DNA of 58,858 nucleotides, taken from assembly GCA_000969725.1 (NCBI GenBank), contig JXSR01S063768.1; one strand, given 5' to 3'. Positions 37,378-49,469 of the stretch are shown piece by piece. Made by a program: the position numbers and the translations under genes. A model generated the notes under the pieces. The model saw only the letters and a program-made list of their open reading frames with translations, searched no databases and had not been told where the DNA came from. Source of the DNA: Ophiothrix spiculata (taxonomy: Eukaryota; Echinodermata; Ophiuroidea; Amphilepidida; Ophiotrichidae). Numbering within the stretch: the first letter of the stretch is position 1; each line of letters opens with the position of its first letter.

Positions 37378-38290
37378 TGGCTGCTATACAAAGTGAATTA
37401 TTTAGTGGTGTATGTCTTAAGACTACCCTCGAATCTCTTTCCATCATAATAAAGCAATCAATATTCAATACCAATTACAGCTTGGTAATCTCAGTCCAAC
37501 CAATACATGACATTATGTGGTCTAACATTCCTTCTAACCTATTTTTTTCTCCCTTCCCTCTTATTGTTAAGGTTTAGTTAACTGTACATGTAAATTTCAC
37601 ATTTTTGTTTCCATGATCACCCAATAGTTGGATTGTAAGTTTAGGCTAGCCACTGTTCCCTCATTTCTTATCAATATAACCTGCCTTGAATCCCCATACT
37701 GCAAAACAGTTCTTATACAACATTTCTGTTTATCACATTTAATAACAAATTTGTATAATTTAAATCTCCCTTTTTATTTTAGTAACAGTTTGCTTTATTT
37801 ACTTTTCTGCATTTCTTTATGCATTTATACCAGACTGCTATACAAGTGAATTATTTAGTAGTGTGTGCCTTAAGACTACCCTTGAATTTCTGTTCATCGT
37901 AATGAAGCAATCAGTATTCAATATCAATTACAGCCCTGAAATTTCAGTCCAACTAATTCATGACATTATGTGACCTAATATTCCTTCTAACCTATTTTCC
38001 CTATCTTGCACCTTTCATTGTTAAATTAAAGTTATCTGCACATGTAAATTTCACATTCTGTTGCCATGATCATCCAATAATTAGCCTATAACTCTAGGCT
38101 ACCCAATATTCTCTTGATACTTATCAATATGCTCTATACCCAGCAAAACCTGCCATACGGCAAAAGAATCACTACACAACATTACTGTTTATCGCATTCT
38201 GTGAGTATCCAATTTGTCTCATCTCTTCTTTCTTATTTTAGTCACAGTTTGTTTATTTGACTTTCTGCATTTCTATATGCATATGTTTAT
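37378..38290. repeat. Two tandem sub-repeats at start of unit 3
   Basis: Copies start near 37,380 and 37,840 with AGTGAATTATTTAG. They match the pair at 18,575-19,350 in order and spacing, so the tandem pair existed before units 2 and 3 separated. Confidence 0.75.
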
Positions 38291-38926
38291 ACCCAAGTGC
38301 CTGTAATATTGCACAGAATAATGTTTACACTAGCTGGGAATTATTATGGTTTCATCTTATAATTGCAATGTAGTAGTGCTGTCTTTCAGTTATTCATTTG
38401 ATTAATTAGTTGGCTTTTTACTTGGAAAATCAATCATTTAATCAATTAATGGAAATATTTGCTGATCCATTGAAAGGCATATTCCAGACAATTTGAATTG
38501 TTTGCATAAATCACTATAATTTCCTCTCATTTTAATTTCATTTTGATTGTATAGTTGCAAAAAATCATTATTCCAGATAAAGTGATCACCTTTCTTTTCA
38601 GCAAATTGTCTTCACAAAAGTGCCATACAGAAAACTCCACAGTCAAATTTAAACCTTAGACCTTGCATTTAGTTCCTAAAATTATTTCTTGTGGATTGAA
38701 TATGTGAACGCGTCGAACATAGCGATCACAAAGTTGTCTCCCACACAAGCGTACATTTTTAAAGTGAAAACAATGAACAAGCTGGGTCATAAATTAACAC
38801 TCAATGCAATTGATGAAACTAATAAATAGATAATTCAGCCAGGCCTTGTGTTTCATTTCTTGACTGTTCTGTATTAGCTTATAATCAAAAACAATTATAA
38901 TGAATAAAATCATAAGGCAATGTCTT

Positions 38927-39647
38927 GGTAATGGTGTAGTTTAGGACCCTGTTCATAATAAGGAACAAAAGTCACTAATTTATCAAGCTAAATGAACAAA
39001 AGAAGCTAAAATAGATAAAATGTTATCTAGACAACAAGGTTAATATTTCGGAAGGAGGGCAGGGCTTCGATTAATGTGGGAAATTATGGGGTAAAACAAC
39101 AAGGTTAAAACAAAATGTAAAAAGTACTAAAATTGCCGATTTTTGTTAAGGATTTTGTCTCCAAACACCGCGAAAAATGCTTGCAAATTTCAGAAAACTC
39201 ACCTGTAAAGATGAAGCTCTGTTTCCGTTGATCCAAAATGTTGTTAAAATGTCGAAAAGATTGCCGAGTTTTCATAAAAGAGTGATATTTTGAAGCAAAA
39301 ATAGAGCCGTGATCGGCCATTTTTGATGATTTACACACTGCGAACAAACGCTCTATGGTTGGTTATTCATTGCGCCGGGATCGTAACGCGATCGGTGGTT
39401 GGTTGAATGGCGCGTTAGATTACGCGGTGATCAAAATACCACGAATGGACACAATCGCGGAAGTCGGACTTTTGGAACTACAAATGAAGGTAAAATCGCT
39501 TTTATGGTAAGTTTAGCTTGATGAATAAACTTGATATCGGATTTATTGAAAACCTTGATGATTGAGAATTATTTAATCTTTTATTTTAAAATAATAAAAG
39601 CTGTTTTGTTCCTTATTATGAACAGGGTCCCAAACTACACCATTGCC
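38927..39647. mobile_element. Non-autonomous DNA transposon, 721 bp, 8-bp target duplication
   Basis: AATGTCTT occurs at 38,919-38,926 and 39,648-39,655. The ends are inverted over about 44 bp with two mismatches: GGTAATGGTGTAGTTTAGGA on the left, GGCAATGGTGTAGTTTGGGA when the right end is read inwards. The unit 2 site near 19,855 is uninterrupted. The interior (39,330-39,470) is clearly richer in CG than the host DNA. The minus-strand frame 39,105-39,347 has no transposase motif. An 8-bp duplication occurs in hAT, P, Merlin and some Mutator groups. GG ends do not fit classic hAT, so the superfamily is open. Confidence 0.85.
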
Positions 39648-39655
39648 AATGTCTT

Positions 39656-40541
39656 AGACTTTATCCCCCTCACTATACACATATTAAACCTCATCAATAA
39701 TTAAAAAAATATCAGCAGGATATTCAAGCAAGTCAGTTTTCAGCATACTAAATCAACTTTATTTACCATAAACAAACCTGGCCCTTTCTAACTTTGTAAA
39801 AAAAATACTTAAGCAAAATGTCATTCACTTAAAAAATGATATAAAAAAGTTCATCTATAAATAAAAAAAAAAGCAACCAACTTATGATGTATTTAATCAA
39901 ATGTGACAATATCACGTCTGTCTTCGGAGATTCCCAACCTAAACAGACAATCGACAGCGTTATAATTTGATCATAAAAAAGAGAAGTGTAACATTTTATA
40001 ACACTCCATAGATGGCTCTATAAATAATACATCAAACTTCCACCTGTTACTACTAATATCTAAAATAACAAAGCATTTTCCAAATATTGGAAATAATCCT
40101 TTATCTATGTAGTAGTGATCAAAGTATAGAGTTATAGTCCCTCATCCAATTACTACTTCACAGTCACTGTGACTCTGCACGCATAAATTTCATCTCAGTA
40201 CGGATTCTTTCTAACTGTTTGTTCACAGTTTTTAATTCAAATACAACAGCAGCTTATAGTTATATATAATTTTATCAAAATAACAAAATATTGTGATTTT
40301 GTGTGTGAAATATTCATGGAGAAATGTCTATTTTCATCTAAACTGTCTCATCAATTCCAAGTGTCTACTGATAGGCACACCAGGAGATGAAATGGATACT
40401 AGACATATTATATGTTTCACTTGAATTTTATATTATTCAAGCTTATATCCTGTATAAAGATAAAGAATCAAAGAATATCAATAGTTGTATACTGTTTATA
40501 CATCTGATAGGAAAATGAATTTTGATCAATTTTTCTGATGG
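39656..40541. other. Unit 3 non-coding stretch
   Basis: Closely matches 19,870-20,770 of unit 2. No gene or element seen. Confidence 0.5.
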
Positions 40542-41098
40542 CCTGTTCCCCAGACCCAGAAGATTGCAAGAATTGACTTGAACCATCCATTGCAGTAGAT
40601 TTTATTATTAACAATAAAATCTACTGCAATGGCGACACATGACATCTTTTGTCTCATGTTATTATTATACAAATACTTCGTAGCATTTTAGTGATAGACA
40701 TTGAAATATGTAAGTAGATTATCCAACTCAACTAAAGCCATATATATTCTAAAACATTCCGAAATATTTCATATTCAATATCTAACTAATAAAGAACATG
40801 TGATAAGAAGTTAATTAAAACCTTCCATGATGTGAACTTAAAAAGCCGTTTGAGAAAATGAGAAACCTTGAAATTTGGTATGGCATTGTTTGAAAAAAGA
40901 AACGAGTATGTTCTTAAGTAGAAACAAAGATTAAACATGTGGTCAAGTATGTTCTTGCCTTCAAAAAGACTACAATAAAAAATAAGTTTGTAAAATGTGT
41001 ACCAGTACATGTGTAAGCTGTTATTGTGTTAATAATAAAATCTACTGCAATGGATGGATAAATTTAATTCTTACAATCTTCTGGGTCCGGGGAACAGG
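40542..41098. repeat. Large inverted repeat around a nested perfect hairpin
   Basis: The left arm (40,542-40,606) is the reverse complement, with a few mismatches and small indels, of the right arm (about 41,030-41,098); both contain CTACTGCAATGG or its complement and the GGTCCGGGGAACAGG-like word. In addition, 40,587-40,606 and 40,613-40,632 form a perfect 20-bp hairpin with a 6-bp loop. Unit 2 has only the right-arm sequence (21,967-22,050). Unit 3 therefore gained an inverted duplicate of a normal unit segment; this is not a transposon end. Confidence 0.8.
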
Positions 41099-41802
41099 AG
41101 GTGCCTGGAATTAATCCTTTCTTCCCTCCCTTTTTAAATGTATCATCAAATGTGACATTACAAGTACATAGTTACACCTTTAAGGACTCAATAAGTCTCT
41201 GTATCCCTTTTGTATAAAAGTTGATTAATCAATTTTATCTGTAAGATGATATACTTATCATAAATAATCAAATGAACATATATCTACTATGTATATGTAA
41301 AAAATTTCAATGTTTGTTTATTTGTTGTATTTAAAGGACATAGTGTTAGGTATCCAATTATTTTATCAATTTTTTCCTACCGCACCTTCTTCCCCTTTGC
41401 TAACCTCTCATATCATCATCTCACATCATGTTTTCTTGTTATTTAGCCTTTCAACCTGCTCTCTGTTGTGACACAATCTGTCATGAATAGTTTCCATACA
41501 AATATACATTACTAGCTCAGCAAACATGAGAATGACTGGTTATTCTTATTGCAATGTGCTATGAATATCCTAGCAGGCTAACTTAGTATCTTTTATTTCT
41601 GTCAGAGGTAGATAGCAAATACAAAATCAATAGAACAAACAACTTTTTACAACAAATATAAATTTTTATTTTCTATCAGTAGAAAACACCAAACAAAAAT
41701 CATGCACCCCAGAATGACAGAACTGAAACAACAATTAAGCAGCTGTCATTTCTAAAACTCAAGCATTTCTTTAATCATACACCTACTGCATGTAGTTGTC
41801 AG

Positions 41803-42014
41803 CAGTGTTTCCGTTAAGGTTTTTGAGCTTGCGCCAATTCGAGCAAGTTTGACAAAGTTTAGGAGGTGCTTGCGCCAAAATCATGAGCTGTGGCTGAAAA
41901 TTGGCTCAATAAAGCTAGAAAAATATCTTTCTTACACATTTTCAGAAACTCATTGCGCTAATTTTCACCGCTCCTGCGCCAATGGTGCGCCATACGGCCT
42001 TAGCGGAAACACTG
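41803..42014. mobile_element. hAT-family MITE, 212 bp
   Basis: The target duplication GTTGTCAG lies at 41,795-41,802 and 42,015-42,022. Terminal inverted repeats are CAGTGTTTCCGTTAAGG and its partner CAGTGTTTCCGCTAAGG (right end read inwards). CAGTG ends with an 8-bp duplication are the hAT signature. The interior repeats TTGCGCCAA-like words in both orientations. The frame at 41,849-42,052 lies mostly within it and is not a gene. Confidence 0.92.
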
Positions 42015-42312
42015 GTTGTCAGTCAATCTTTGTCTGCCATGAGGTTAAATAACTTCATGATTTATTTTGAACTTTTTATATCCTTTTTTCAGAGATTCAC
42101 TATATTATTACCACTTTAAGTGACATATAACATATTTACAAGTGCAGTGGTAGAACAAAAAATAAAATAAATGTCAACTCATGTGTATCATTAGAAGAAA
42201 ACACAATTTAAAATACAATTTATCATAACTACATAAAAGTTGATAAAGATGTTTAAAAGATTGTAAAGCTTTTAACTTGATGAATGATTTATTTTATGTT
42301 CGTCTATCTAAA

Positions 42313-44837
42313 TAGATAAAAGATCTGAAGTTTTAAACAAATCGGGATCATGACTTGCACATTTAAATCTCAATATACACTTTCACAAATCTCAATGCAT
42401 GAGTCTGTCTTATAAATATTGGGTTGCCTGATAGACTTGAAAGATTTGCTAATATTTTTGATTAAAAATAACATAGATCAGAAACAATGAAACTGCATCT
42501 TGATAATTAACAACTTTTTATAATAAAATGATCTTTGAAATGATTAAAAATACTTTGATTTTGTAAATTGGCATGTGAATCTTTAAGCTCAACTGAAAAC
42601 TTAATACTGATTTTACACTGTGACTAGTTGTCCCTGATAGCACTGTGGTTAGTTAATGGAAGGTCATGCCTTCTGTTCTTAAGAAAAAAAATTCTCACTG
42701 CTGTCTCAAGGAAAACATCAGCCTGTGATTATTCCACTTTTATTCTCCTTTTGTCTCAGCCAGAGTTTGTAATGGTTTGCTGCTGTTTTAATGTGTTATG
42801 TTTGCAAAACACTGCAAGATAGGCTCACAAAATTATCAGCTATATTAAGTGAAGATTGTTGGATTAAATGTTATCTTAGCAATTCAGACCAGACTTAGAC
42901 GCAGATGAGTGCTTTATAATGATGCCATTTTTGTTTTAAATGTGGTTTTCCTATTAGTGATCTAAATGTTCTGCATACAGTAATCTGCATGCCCTTCTAC
43001 TTGTGAGAAAGTGTTGGTCTGAAAGTTGTTGCTTTTGTAGATTAAAATGATCTTGTAAGCATCAATTCTTCCTTATAATAAGTGATGCTTGCATCATCAG
43101 CACACCTCACTATACATATTATTAAAGATGTAAGCATGGTATGGACATTGGATCCACAGAATTTCACATTTATTTAAAAGCTTTACTTGAGTTAACTTCC
43201 CTCCCATAGACATGTAGCAACAGACACATACAGTGCCAGTAAACATTCAACCATTGTTGATCACATTGAACTCTGATAAAAGCACCATGCAAGGTATCTT
43301 ATGACACAAGCAAGCTAACATCTCGTCTGCTTAGCTGGAGGTAACGGCTCAAGCCATGCAAGGTATCTTATGACAGAACCAAGGTAACATCTACTCTGCA
43401 TCTATATAGCTAGGAGGTAACGGCTCAAGCCTGCCATCGACCCATTCCTCACATACAATGTGTAAACAGCGGTCTTAGAAACACATTGACAAGTATGAAG
43501 TTTTCCTGTAATAGCGGGACAATGAATATCTATACCATAGATTTCAATGTCTAATAGTATTGACTAAATACATGAATATGTTTTGACTGATCAGCAACTA
43601 GCAAGCCATTGACCTCGCTCAAGTTGATCGGTTCTACTTCCTTGCTTCTTTATCAGAGAATTTTCATTTCTAGCACAAAATTCATGGCAGCAATAGTCAC
43701 TAGGTTGGAATAGGGTATTTGCTTGCTTTTAATATGAAGTGAAGTTGACCTCAATAAAACATTTGAAAAGAGGTTCCTGCTACGAGAGATGGCAGATAAA
43801 AAGAACTAGATGGCTGGGTTTTCTATGTTAAATAATACAAGTTGTACAATATACCATATTGCATCCATTTTTAAAACTTACAGTCACTATAATTTGCAGA
43901 TTTCAATATAAATAACACCTTTGCACTTTCTGACATATTCTTACTGAAATACTTGCTTATGTTTATTTAAAATTCATGAAGATGTAATCATAAATTTTAT
44001 TCTAGTGAAGTATTATTTTACAGCCAATGTTGAGGTTCAATCCAATTTTAAATAGATCATAACATTTTTCACTCGCACATTAACTTTGCATTTAATTATA
44101 TTTCTTGACCAGAAATACCACCATTGATCACATTTTACTAGCTTCTTGAATTTCAATGAAGTATAATCTATCAGATATCTCATCCCAACCTTACAACATT
44201 TCACAATCAAATCACTTTTTTGACTTCTAGCTATAAAGATCTAGGCTGCTATTTTTTCTTTAACTGACAACAGTTATCTAGGCCAGTAACCTAGCTAATG
44301 CTTTAATTATGCCATACATAATGCAGTAATTGAGGTGTTCTAAATGGGTTATTTTTATTTTATCTAGCATAATATGACATTTATTTTTGAGTTTTTGATC
44401 ATCAAAGGTATTTCATTTGACATTTGAATTTAGCACCCAACAATGTGATATATTTCTGTCAGAAATATTACAATATTTATGATGATTCTAAACAAATCAG
44501 AACTTGCATACATTTGCTAATTGCAAAATATATTTGACTGACTTGATCTCAAGAACCAATTTTGCCTATTACAAATAAGGAAAAAGAAACTTCCCCAGAC
44601 TGGCATAGTTTCTATTTAAATGTAAATACTGTATCCATTCAGTTGAACTAAGTTCTGATTTTCTGAATGTATATCACCTCTGCAGTTGAGTTATTTCATA
44701 CCAGCATGCAAAAAATTGTTATGTTTTTGACAACATATTGGCTATAGAGCATGATAGTTAATCAAACTCTCAAAGATTTCAAAGAGTATTTGGAAATTTA
44801 GAAGATTTGACTTTTACGAAAGGTCACTGCAAAATCT
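42313..44837 (+). repeat. 2,525-bp tandem duplication, first copy
   Basis: The copy starts at TAGATAAAAGATCTGAAG and ends at ACTGCAAAATCT, then the same text begins again at 44,838. The two copies differ at only a few positions (for example near 43,569 and 46,094). It covers the equivalent of 5,930-6,960 in unit 1 plus DNA private to unit 3. Identical 64-codon frames at 42,628 and 45,153 are a consequence, not a gene pair. Confidence 0.95.
43289..43430. repeat. Small tandem duplication inside the 2.5-kb repeat
   Basis: The words ATGCAAGGTATCTTATGACA and GGAGGTAACGGCTCAAGCC occur twice in a row here (and again at 45,814-45,955). Units 1 and 2 have them once. The duplication is about 70 bp and falls in the block that holds the EEWVD frame on the minus strand. 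Confidence 0.8.
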
Positions 44838-47060
44838 TAGATAAAAGATCTGAAGTTTTAAACAAATCGGGATCATGACTTGCACATTTAAATCTCAATA
44901 TACACTTTCACAAATCTCAATGCATGAGTCTGTCTTATAAATATTGGGTTGCCTGATAGACTTGAAAGATTTGCTAATATTTTTGATTAAAAATAACATA
45001 GATCAGAAACAATGAAACTGCATCTTGATAATTAACAACTTTTTATAATAAAATGATCTTTGAAATGATTAAAAATACTTTGATTTTGTAAATTGGCATG
45101 TGAATCTTTAAGCTCAACTGAAAACTTAATACTGATTTTACACTGTGACTAGTTGTCCCTGATAGCACTGTGGTTAGTTAATGGAAGGTCATGCCTTCTG
45201 TTCTTAAGAAAAAAAATTCTCACTGCTGTCTCAAGGAAAACATCAGCCTGTGATTATTCCACTTTTATTCTCCTTTTGTCTCAGCCAGAGTTTGTAATGG
45301 TTTGCTGCTGTTTTAATGTGTTATGTTTGCAAAACACTGCAAGATAGGCTCACAAAATTATCAGCTATATTAAGTGAAGATTGTTGGATTAAATGTTATC
45401 TTAGCAATTCAGACCAGACTTAGACGCAGATGAGTGCTTTATAATGATGCCATTTTTGTTTTAAATGTGGTTTTCCTATTAGTGATCTAAATGTTCTGCA
45501 TACAGTAATCTGCATGCCCTTCTACTTGTGAGAAAGTGTTGGTCTGAAAGTTGTTGCTTTTGTAGATTAAAATGATCTTGTAAGCATCAATTCTTCCTTA
45601 TAATAAGTGATGCTTGCATCATCAGCACACCTCACTATACATATTATTAAAGATGTAAGCATGGTATGGACATTGGATCCACAGAATTTCACATTTATTT
45701 AAAAGCTTTACTTGAGTTAACTTCCCTCCCATAGACATGTAGCAACAGACACATACAGTGCCAGTAAACATTCAACCATTGTTGATCACATTGAACTCTG
45801 ATAAAAGCACCATGCAAGGTATCTTATGACACAAGCAAGCTAACATCTCGTCTGCTTAGCTGGAGGTAACGGCTCAAGCCATGCAAGGTATCTTATGACA
45901 GAACCAAGGTAACATCTACTCTGCATCTATATAGCTAGGAGGTAACGGCTCAAGCCTGCCATCGACCCATTCCTCACATACAATGTGTAAACAGCGGTCT
46001 TAGAAACACATTGACAAGTATGAAGTTTTCCTGTAATAGCGGGACAATGAATATCTATACCATAGATTTCAATGTCTAATAGTATTGACTAAAAACATGA
46101 ATATGTTTTGACTGATCAGCAACTAGCAAGCCATTGACCTCGCTCAAGTTGATCGGTTCTACTTCCTTGCTTCTTTATCAGAGAATTTTCATTTCTAGCA
46201 CAAAATTCATGGCAGCAATAGTCACTAGGTTGGAATAGGGTATTTGCTTGCTTTTAATATGAANNNNNNNNNNNNNNNNNNNNNNNNNNNNNNNNNNNNN
46301 NNNNNNNNNNNNNTTTAATTATATTTCTTGACCAGAAATACCACCATTGATCACATTTTACTAGCTTCTTGAATTTCAATGAAGTATAATCTATCAGATA
46401 TCTCATCCCAACCTTACAACATTTCACAATCAAATCACTTTTTTGACTTCTAGCTATAAAGATCTAGGCTGCTATTTTTTCTTTAACTGACAACAGTTAT
46501 CTAGGCCAGTAACCTAGCTAATGCTTTAATTATGCCATACATAATGCAGTAATTGAGGTGTTCTAAATGGGTTATTTTTATTTTATCTAGCATAATATGA
46601 CATTTATTTTTGAGTTTTTGATCATCAAAGGTATTTCATTTGATATTTGAATTTAGCACCCAACAATGTGATATATTTCTGTCAGAAATATTACAATATT
46701 TATGATGATTCTAAACAAATCAGAACTTGCATACATTTGCTAATTGCAAAATATATTTGACTGACTTGATCTCAAGAACCAATTTTGCCTATTACAAATA
46801 AGGAAAAAGAAACTTCCCCAGACTGGCATAGTTTCTATTTAAATGTAAATACTGTATCCATTCAGTTGAACTAAGTTCTGATTTTCTGAATGTATATCAC
46901 CTCTGCAGTTGAGTTATTTCATACCAGCATGCAAAAAATTGTTATGTTTTTGACAACATATTGGCTATAGAGCATGATAGTTAATCAAACTCTCAAAGAT
47001 TTCAAAGAGTATTTGGAAATTTAGAAGATTTGACTTTTACGAAAGGTCACTGCAAAATCT
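44838..47060 (+). repeat. 2.5-kb tandem duplication, second copy with gap
   Basis: Nearly identical to 42,313-44,837. It contains 50 N at 46,264-46,313 where the first copy has 352 bases (43,739-44,090). It ends at 47,060, after which the text runs on uniquely. With so few differences the duplication is either very recent or an assembly artefact from two haplotypes. Confidence 0.9.
46264..46313. other. Assembly gap of 50 N
   Basis: From the first copy of the tandem duplication, about 352 bases are expected here. The round number of N indicates a default gap length. Confidence 0.95.
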
Positions 47061-47723
47061 TTCTTCATATTTTCTCTTTAAGTGTATCTGAGATGTAAAA
47101 ACATTGTGTGCTGCACAAGATTGATGACAATGATTACAAACTTGATCAATTTTGTCTACTTTTTAACCAATCCATAACCTACAACTTTTTAAAGCCAAAA
47201 ATCTTGAAACCTTTCTGACTCATAAAATCAAATGCTAATAATTCAAATAATTTGTGACAGAACACATCAGGTTCTACATTGAATTACATGTCTTGTTGCA
47301 ATGTTTTGCTACATTAACAGTCTTGCGCTGATAAAATATGCAAGATAAATATATCAAATTATAAGAGAGGCTTTTACAATGGGTGTTCATCATCCTTTGA
47401 TTATTTTAATTGTGTTCATGGGTAAAACGTGTTCTACAGTGAACCCATTAAAACAATCCGAGTAGTAATATATCATCTAAATTACTGCCTCTCAGAACAT
47501 ATACCAACTCTGGAAGGAATGATAATCATTTCTTACCTCTCTTTCCTGTGAGGTTCAAGAAGTTCAAACTTGTCAGTTCTTATTGAGATACTTATACTCG
47601 ATGATGTGATGAACATTGAGTGTGAGTTAGCAAGGCAGCCATGCCTGGTATACATATCTAGCTATTATTGAGTAGATATGTCACTACCAAACTTGATTGT
47701 CTACCCGTCATTCATGTACATTA
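47061..47723. other. Unit 3 non-coding stretch
   Basis: Diverged match to 8,100-9,020 of unit 1. It includes the GAGGTTCAAGAAGTTCAAAC segment (about 47,550) with a minus-strand donor GTAAGA. Nothing else seen. Confidence 0.4.
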
Positions 47724-47994
47724 ACCCTAACCCTGAATTGAAAGGTGCTCCGTTTTCTAGCCTAAGTCCAACTACATCATAGGAGAAAAAAGCATGTTTT
47801 CACCGGGATTCGAACCCATGACCTCTGACTTCCCAAGCGAGGCACACTACTAGCAGGCCACCACGGGGCTGCTGCCCGGGCAGCGATTTCGTCCCCATAT
47901 GCAACCCGCGTCTATGACGTATTTGGACTTAGGCCCATTTTGGTGATTTTTGACAGTGAGCAATTATTATAGTGAGTTTTTGCGGGGTTAGGGT
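47724..47994. mobile_element. 271-bp element with telomere-like inverted ends and tRNA-like core
   Basis: Ends are ACCCTAACCC and its exact complement GGGTTAGGGT, flanked by TA (47,722-47,723 and 47,995-47,996). The empty site is visible in unit 2 (about 26,836-26,846), where GTACATTAAAGATTTC is continuous. The interior holds a tRNA-like segment on the minus strand (see next entry) and a GC-rich stretch. The layout is that of a MITE that absorbed a SINE, or a SINE that transposes by cut and paste. I do not know a family with this combination. Confidence 0.75.
47801..47869 (-). repeat. tRNA-like segment inside the 271-bp element
   Basis: On the minus strand it starts GCCCCGTGGTGGCCTGCTAG, with an A-box-like word near the start, and has a B-box GGGTTCGAATCCC at 47,805-47,817. 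Spacing is right for an internal polymerase III promoter. It does not fold into a convincing full cloverleaf by eye, so I treat it as a SINE head rather than a functional tRNA gene. Confidence 0.6.
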
Positions 47995-47999
47995 TAGAG

Positions 48000-49163
48000 A
48001 TTTCTGTAAGGGCTTAATTTTCCTTTTGGTGATAGGGGATAGCCTTTCAAGAAAAAAAACACAGAATAATATTGTATTCTAATAAATTTTGTTTACATAT
48101 ATTCAATGATCCCAGACATGAAGCGATTGTCCACCAAGCTTCTGCAATCTACATTGAGGAATTATTTAGCAAAGATTTTTACACTTCTGAATAGTGTGAT
48201 CCTATCTAATAAGATTATTCCTAGTTTTACACAAACAACTACCTGGTCATTATCAGGTAACACTGACTTCTGATCTCATAATGACCTACATGTACGCCAT
48301 GCTCAATAATATCACATATTCTTTAAATGTAATAATATGTGCTCAAAATGATATTGCGGAGGTTCTGTTTGACTAAACACACTGTGGAAGCAGAGCCTGG
48401 ACTGGCTGATACTTTTAGCAAATGGCAAAGTAACAAAGTAATTGAAACTATGTTTTTTACCCATTTTTATTACAAACAAGTCAACATTAGTAATAATTTA
48501 AAAGGAAAAAATTCCAGATATCAATAACATTATTATAATAACTTTGTTCAAGATTTAACATGCACTTTTAATCTGGTTTGAAATTTTACAGTAAACAGAT
48601 TTCAGTCTTGCATTTTCATTATAATTGTCTCAGACAATCAATTCAATCTCTCCATTTAATCAACTTCCAAAGACAATCTCCCATTGGCTTTGATAGACAC
48701 ATTTCATCATATTAGAAATAACATCACTGAAAAAGCTCTCTTGTTGAACTTAAATTCCAATGCTTTTATCTTTTTATTGACACATCTCCAAAACATTCCA
48801 AGTTCAATGGATCCAAAAAATACTAAACTTAACTGTCAACCCTGCTCGTATACAATGTGTGAACAAAGTGCTTTACAATATCAGTAAGCTTTGATAATTT
48901 TAGTATGCAGGAAGTCAAAATGCAGAAGATCTAATAATCTATTCAAGTAGACATCAGCAAATCATTAGTATGAAATTCTCAGAAAACTACTTCTTAAAAT
49001 AACCTGGAATTAAAGCAATAGAGAAAACATTATTTTGTCTCTGACTACTTTTTGAAAGATTTTGAACAAAATTCAAAGGTGAACATATTGTGAATAATTC
49101 TTGGCAAATACTTTGTGCACAATAATAAATTCAGATTTATACATACAGGTGCATATCACTAAT
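48000..49163. other. Unit 3 non-coding stretch
   Basis: The first 580 bp show little similarity to other units. From 48,586 it matches 9,295-9,740 at roughly 80 percent. The frames at 48,339 and 48,684 are short and unsupported. Confidence 0.4.
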
Positions 49164-49343
49164 TTAACAAAGTTCAAATATTCTCAAAACAACCAATTTG
49201 CAATGAAAAACACGATTCTTCATCTTGGCCTTGGCATATGTGATTAAAATCCAATCCAATATCTGTCTTGTTATGACTTTGCCAGCTATTCGTCGATTTG
49301 CTGCGCGCTCGCAAGCACTAAGATTAACTTGTGATCCTCCATA
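49164..49343 (-). other. Candidate exon or exon relic, unit 3
   Basis: Counterpart of 9,941-10,090, with the same acceptor. The frame reads YGGSQVNLSACERAANRR, then KVITRQILDW. An upstream indel relative to unit 1 gives a longer, unrelated C-terminus. Most changes alter the amino acid. Confidence 0.25.
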
Positions 49344-49469
49344 CTGCAATTTCACATAATTACATGGATTGAGAAGCAGTAATATGGAATAGCAATATAT
49401 CTAATGAGATTTTACCCATTACACAGCTTATCATAAGTGCTGCAATCAGACATACATATCAACAAAATT

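Noticed and set aside
42628-45347. Identical 64-codon frames at 42,628 and 45,153 as a gene pair
   Set aside because: They lie 2,525 bp apart because of the near-identical tandem duplication. The sequence is not open in units 1 and 2.
47801-47869. Functional tRNA gene
   Set aside because: It has A- and B-box-like words but no convincing cloverleaf by eye, and it sits inside a mobile element, so a SINE head is more likely.
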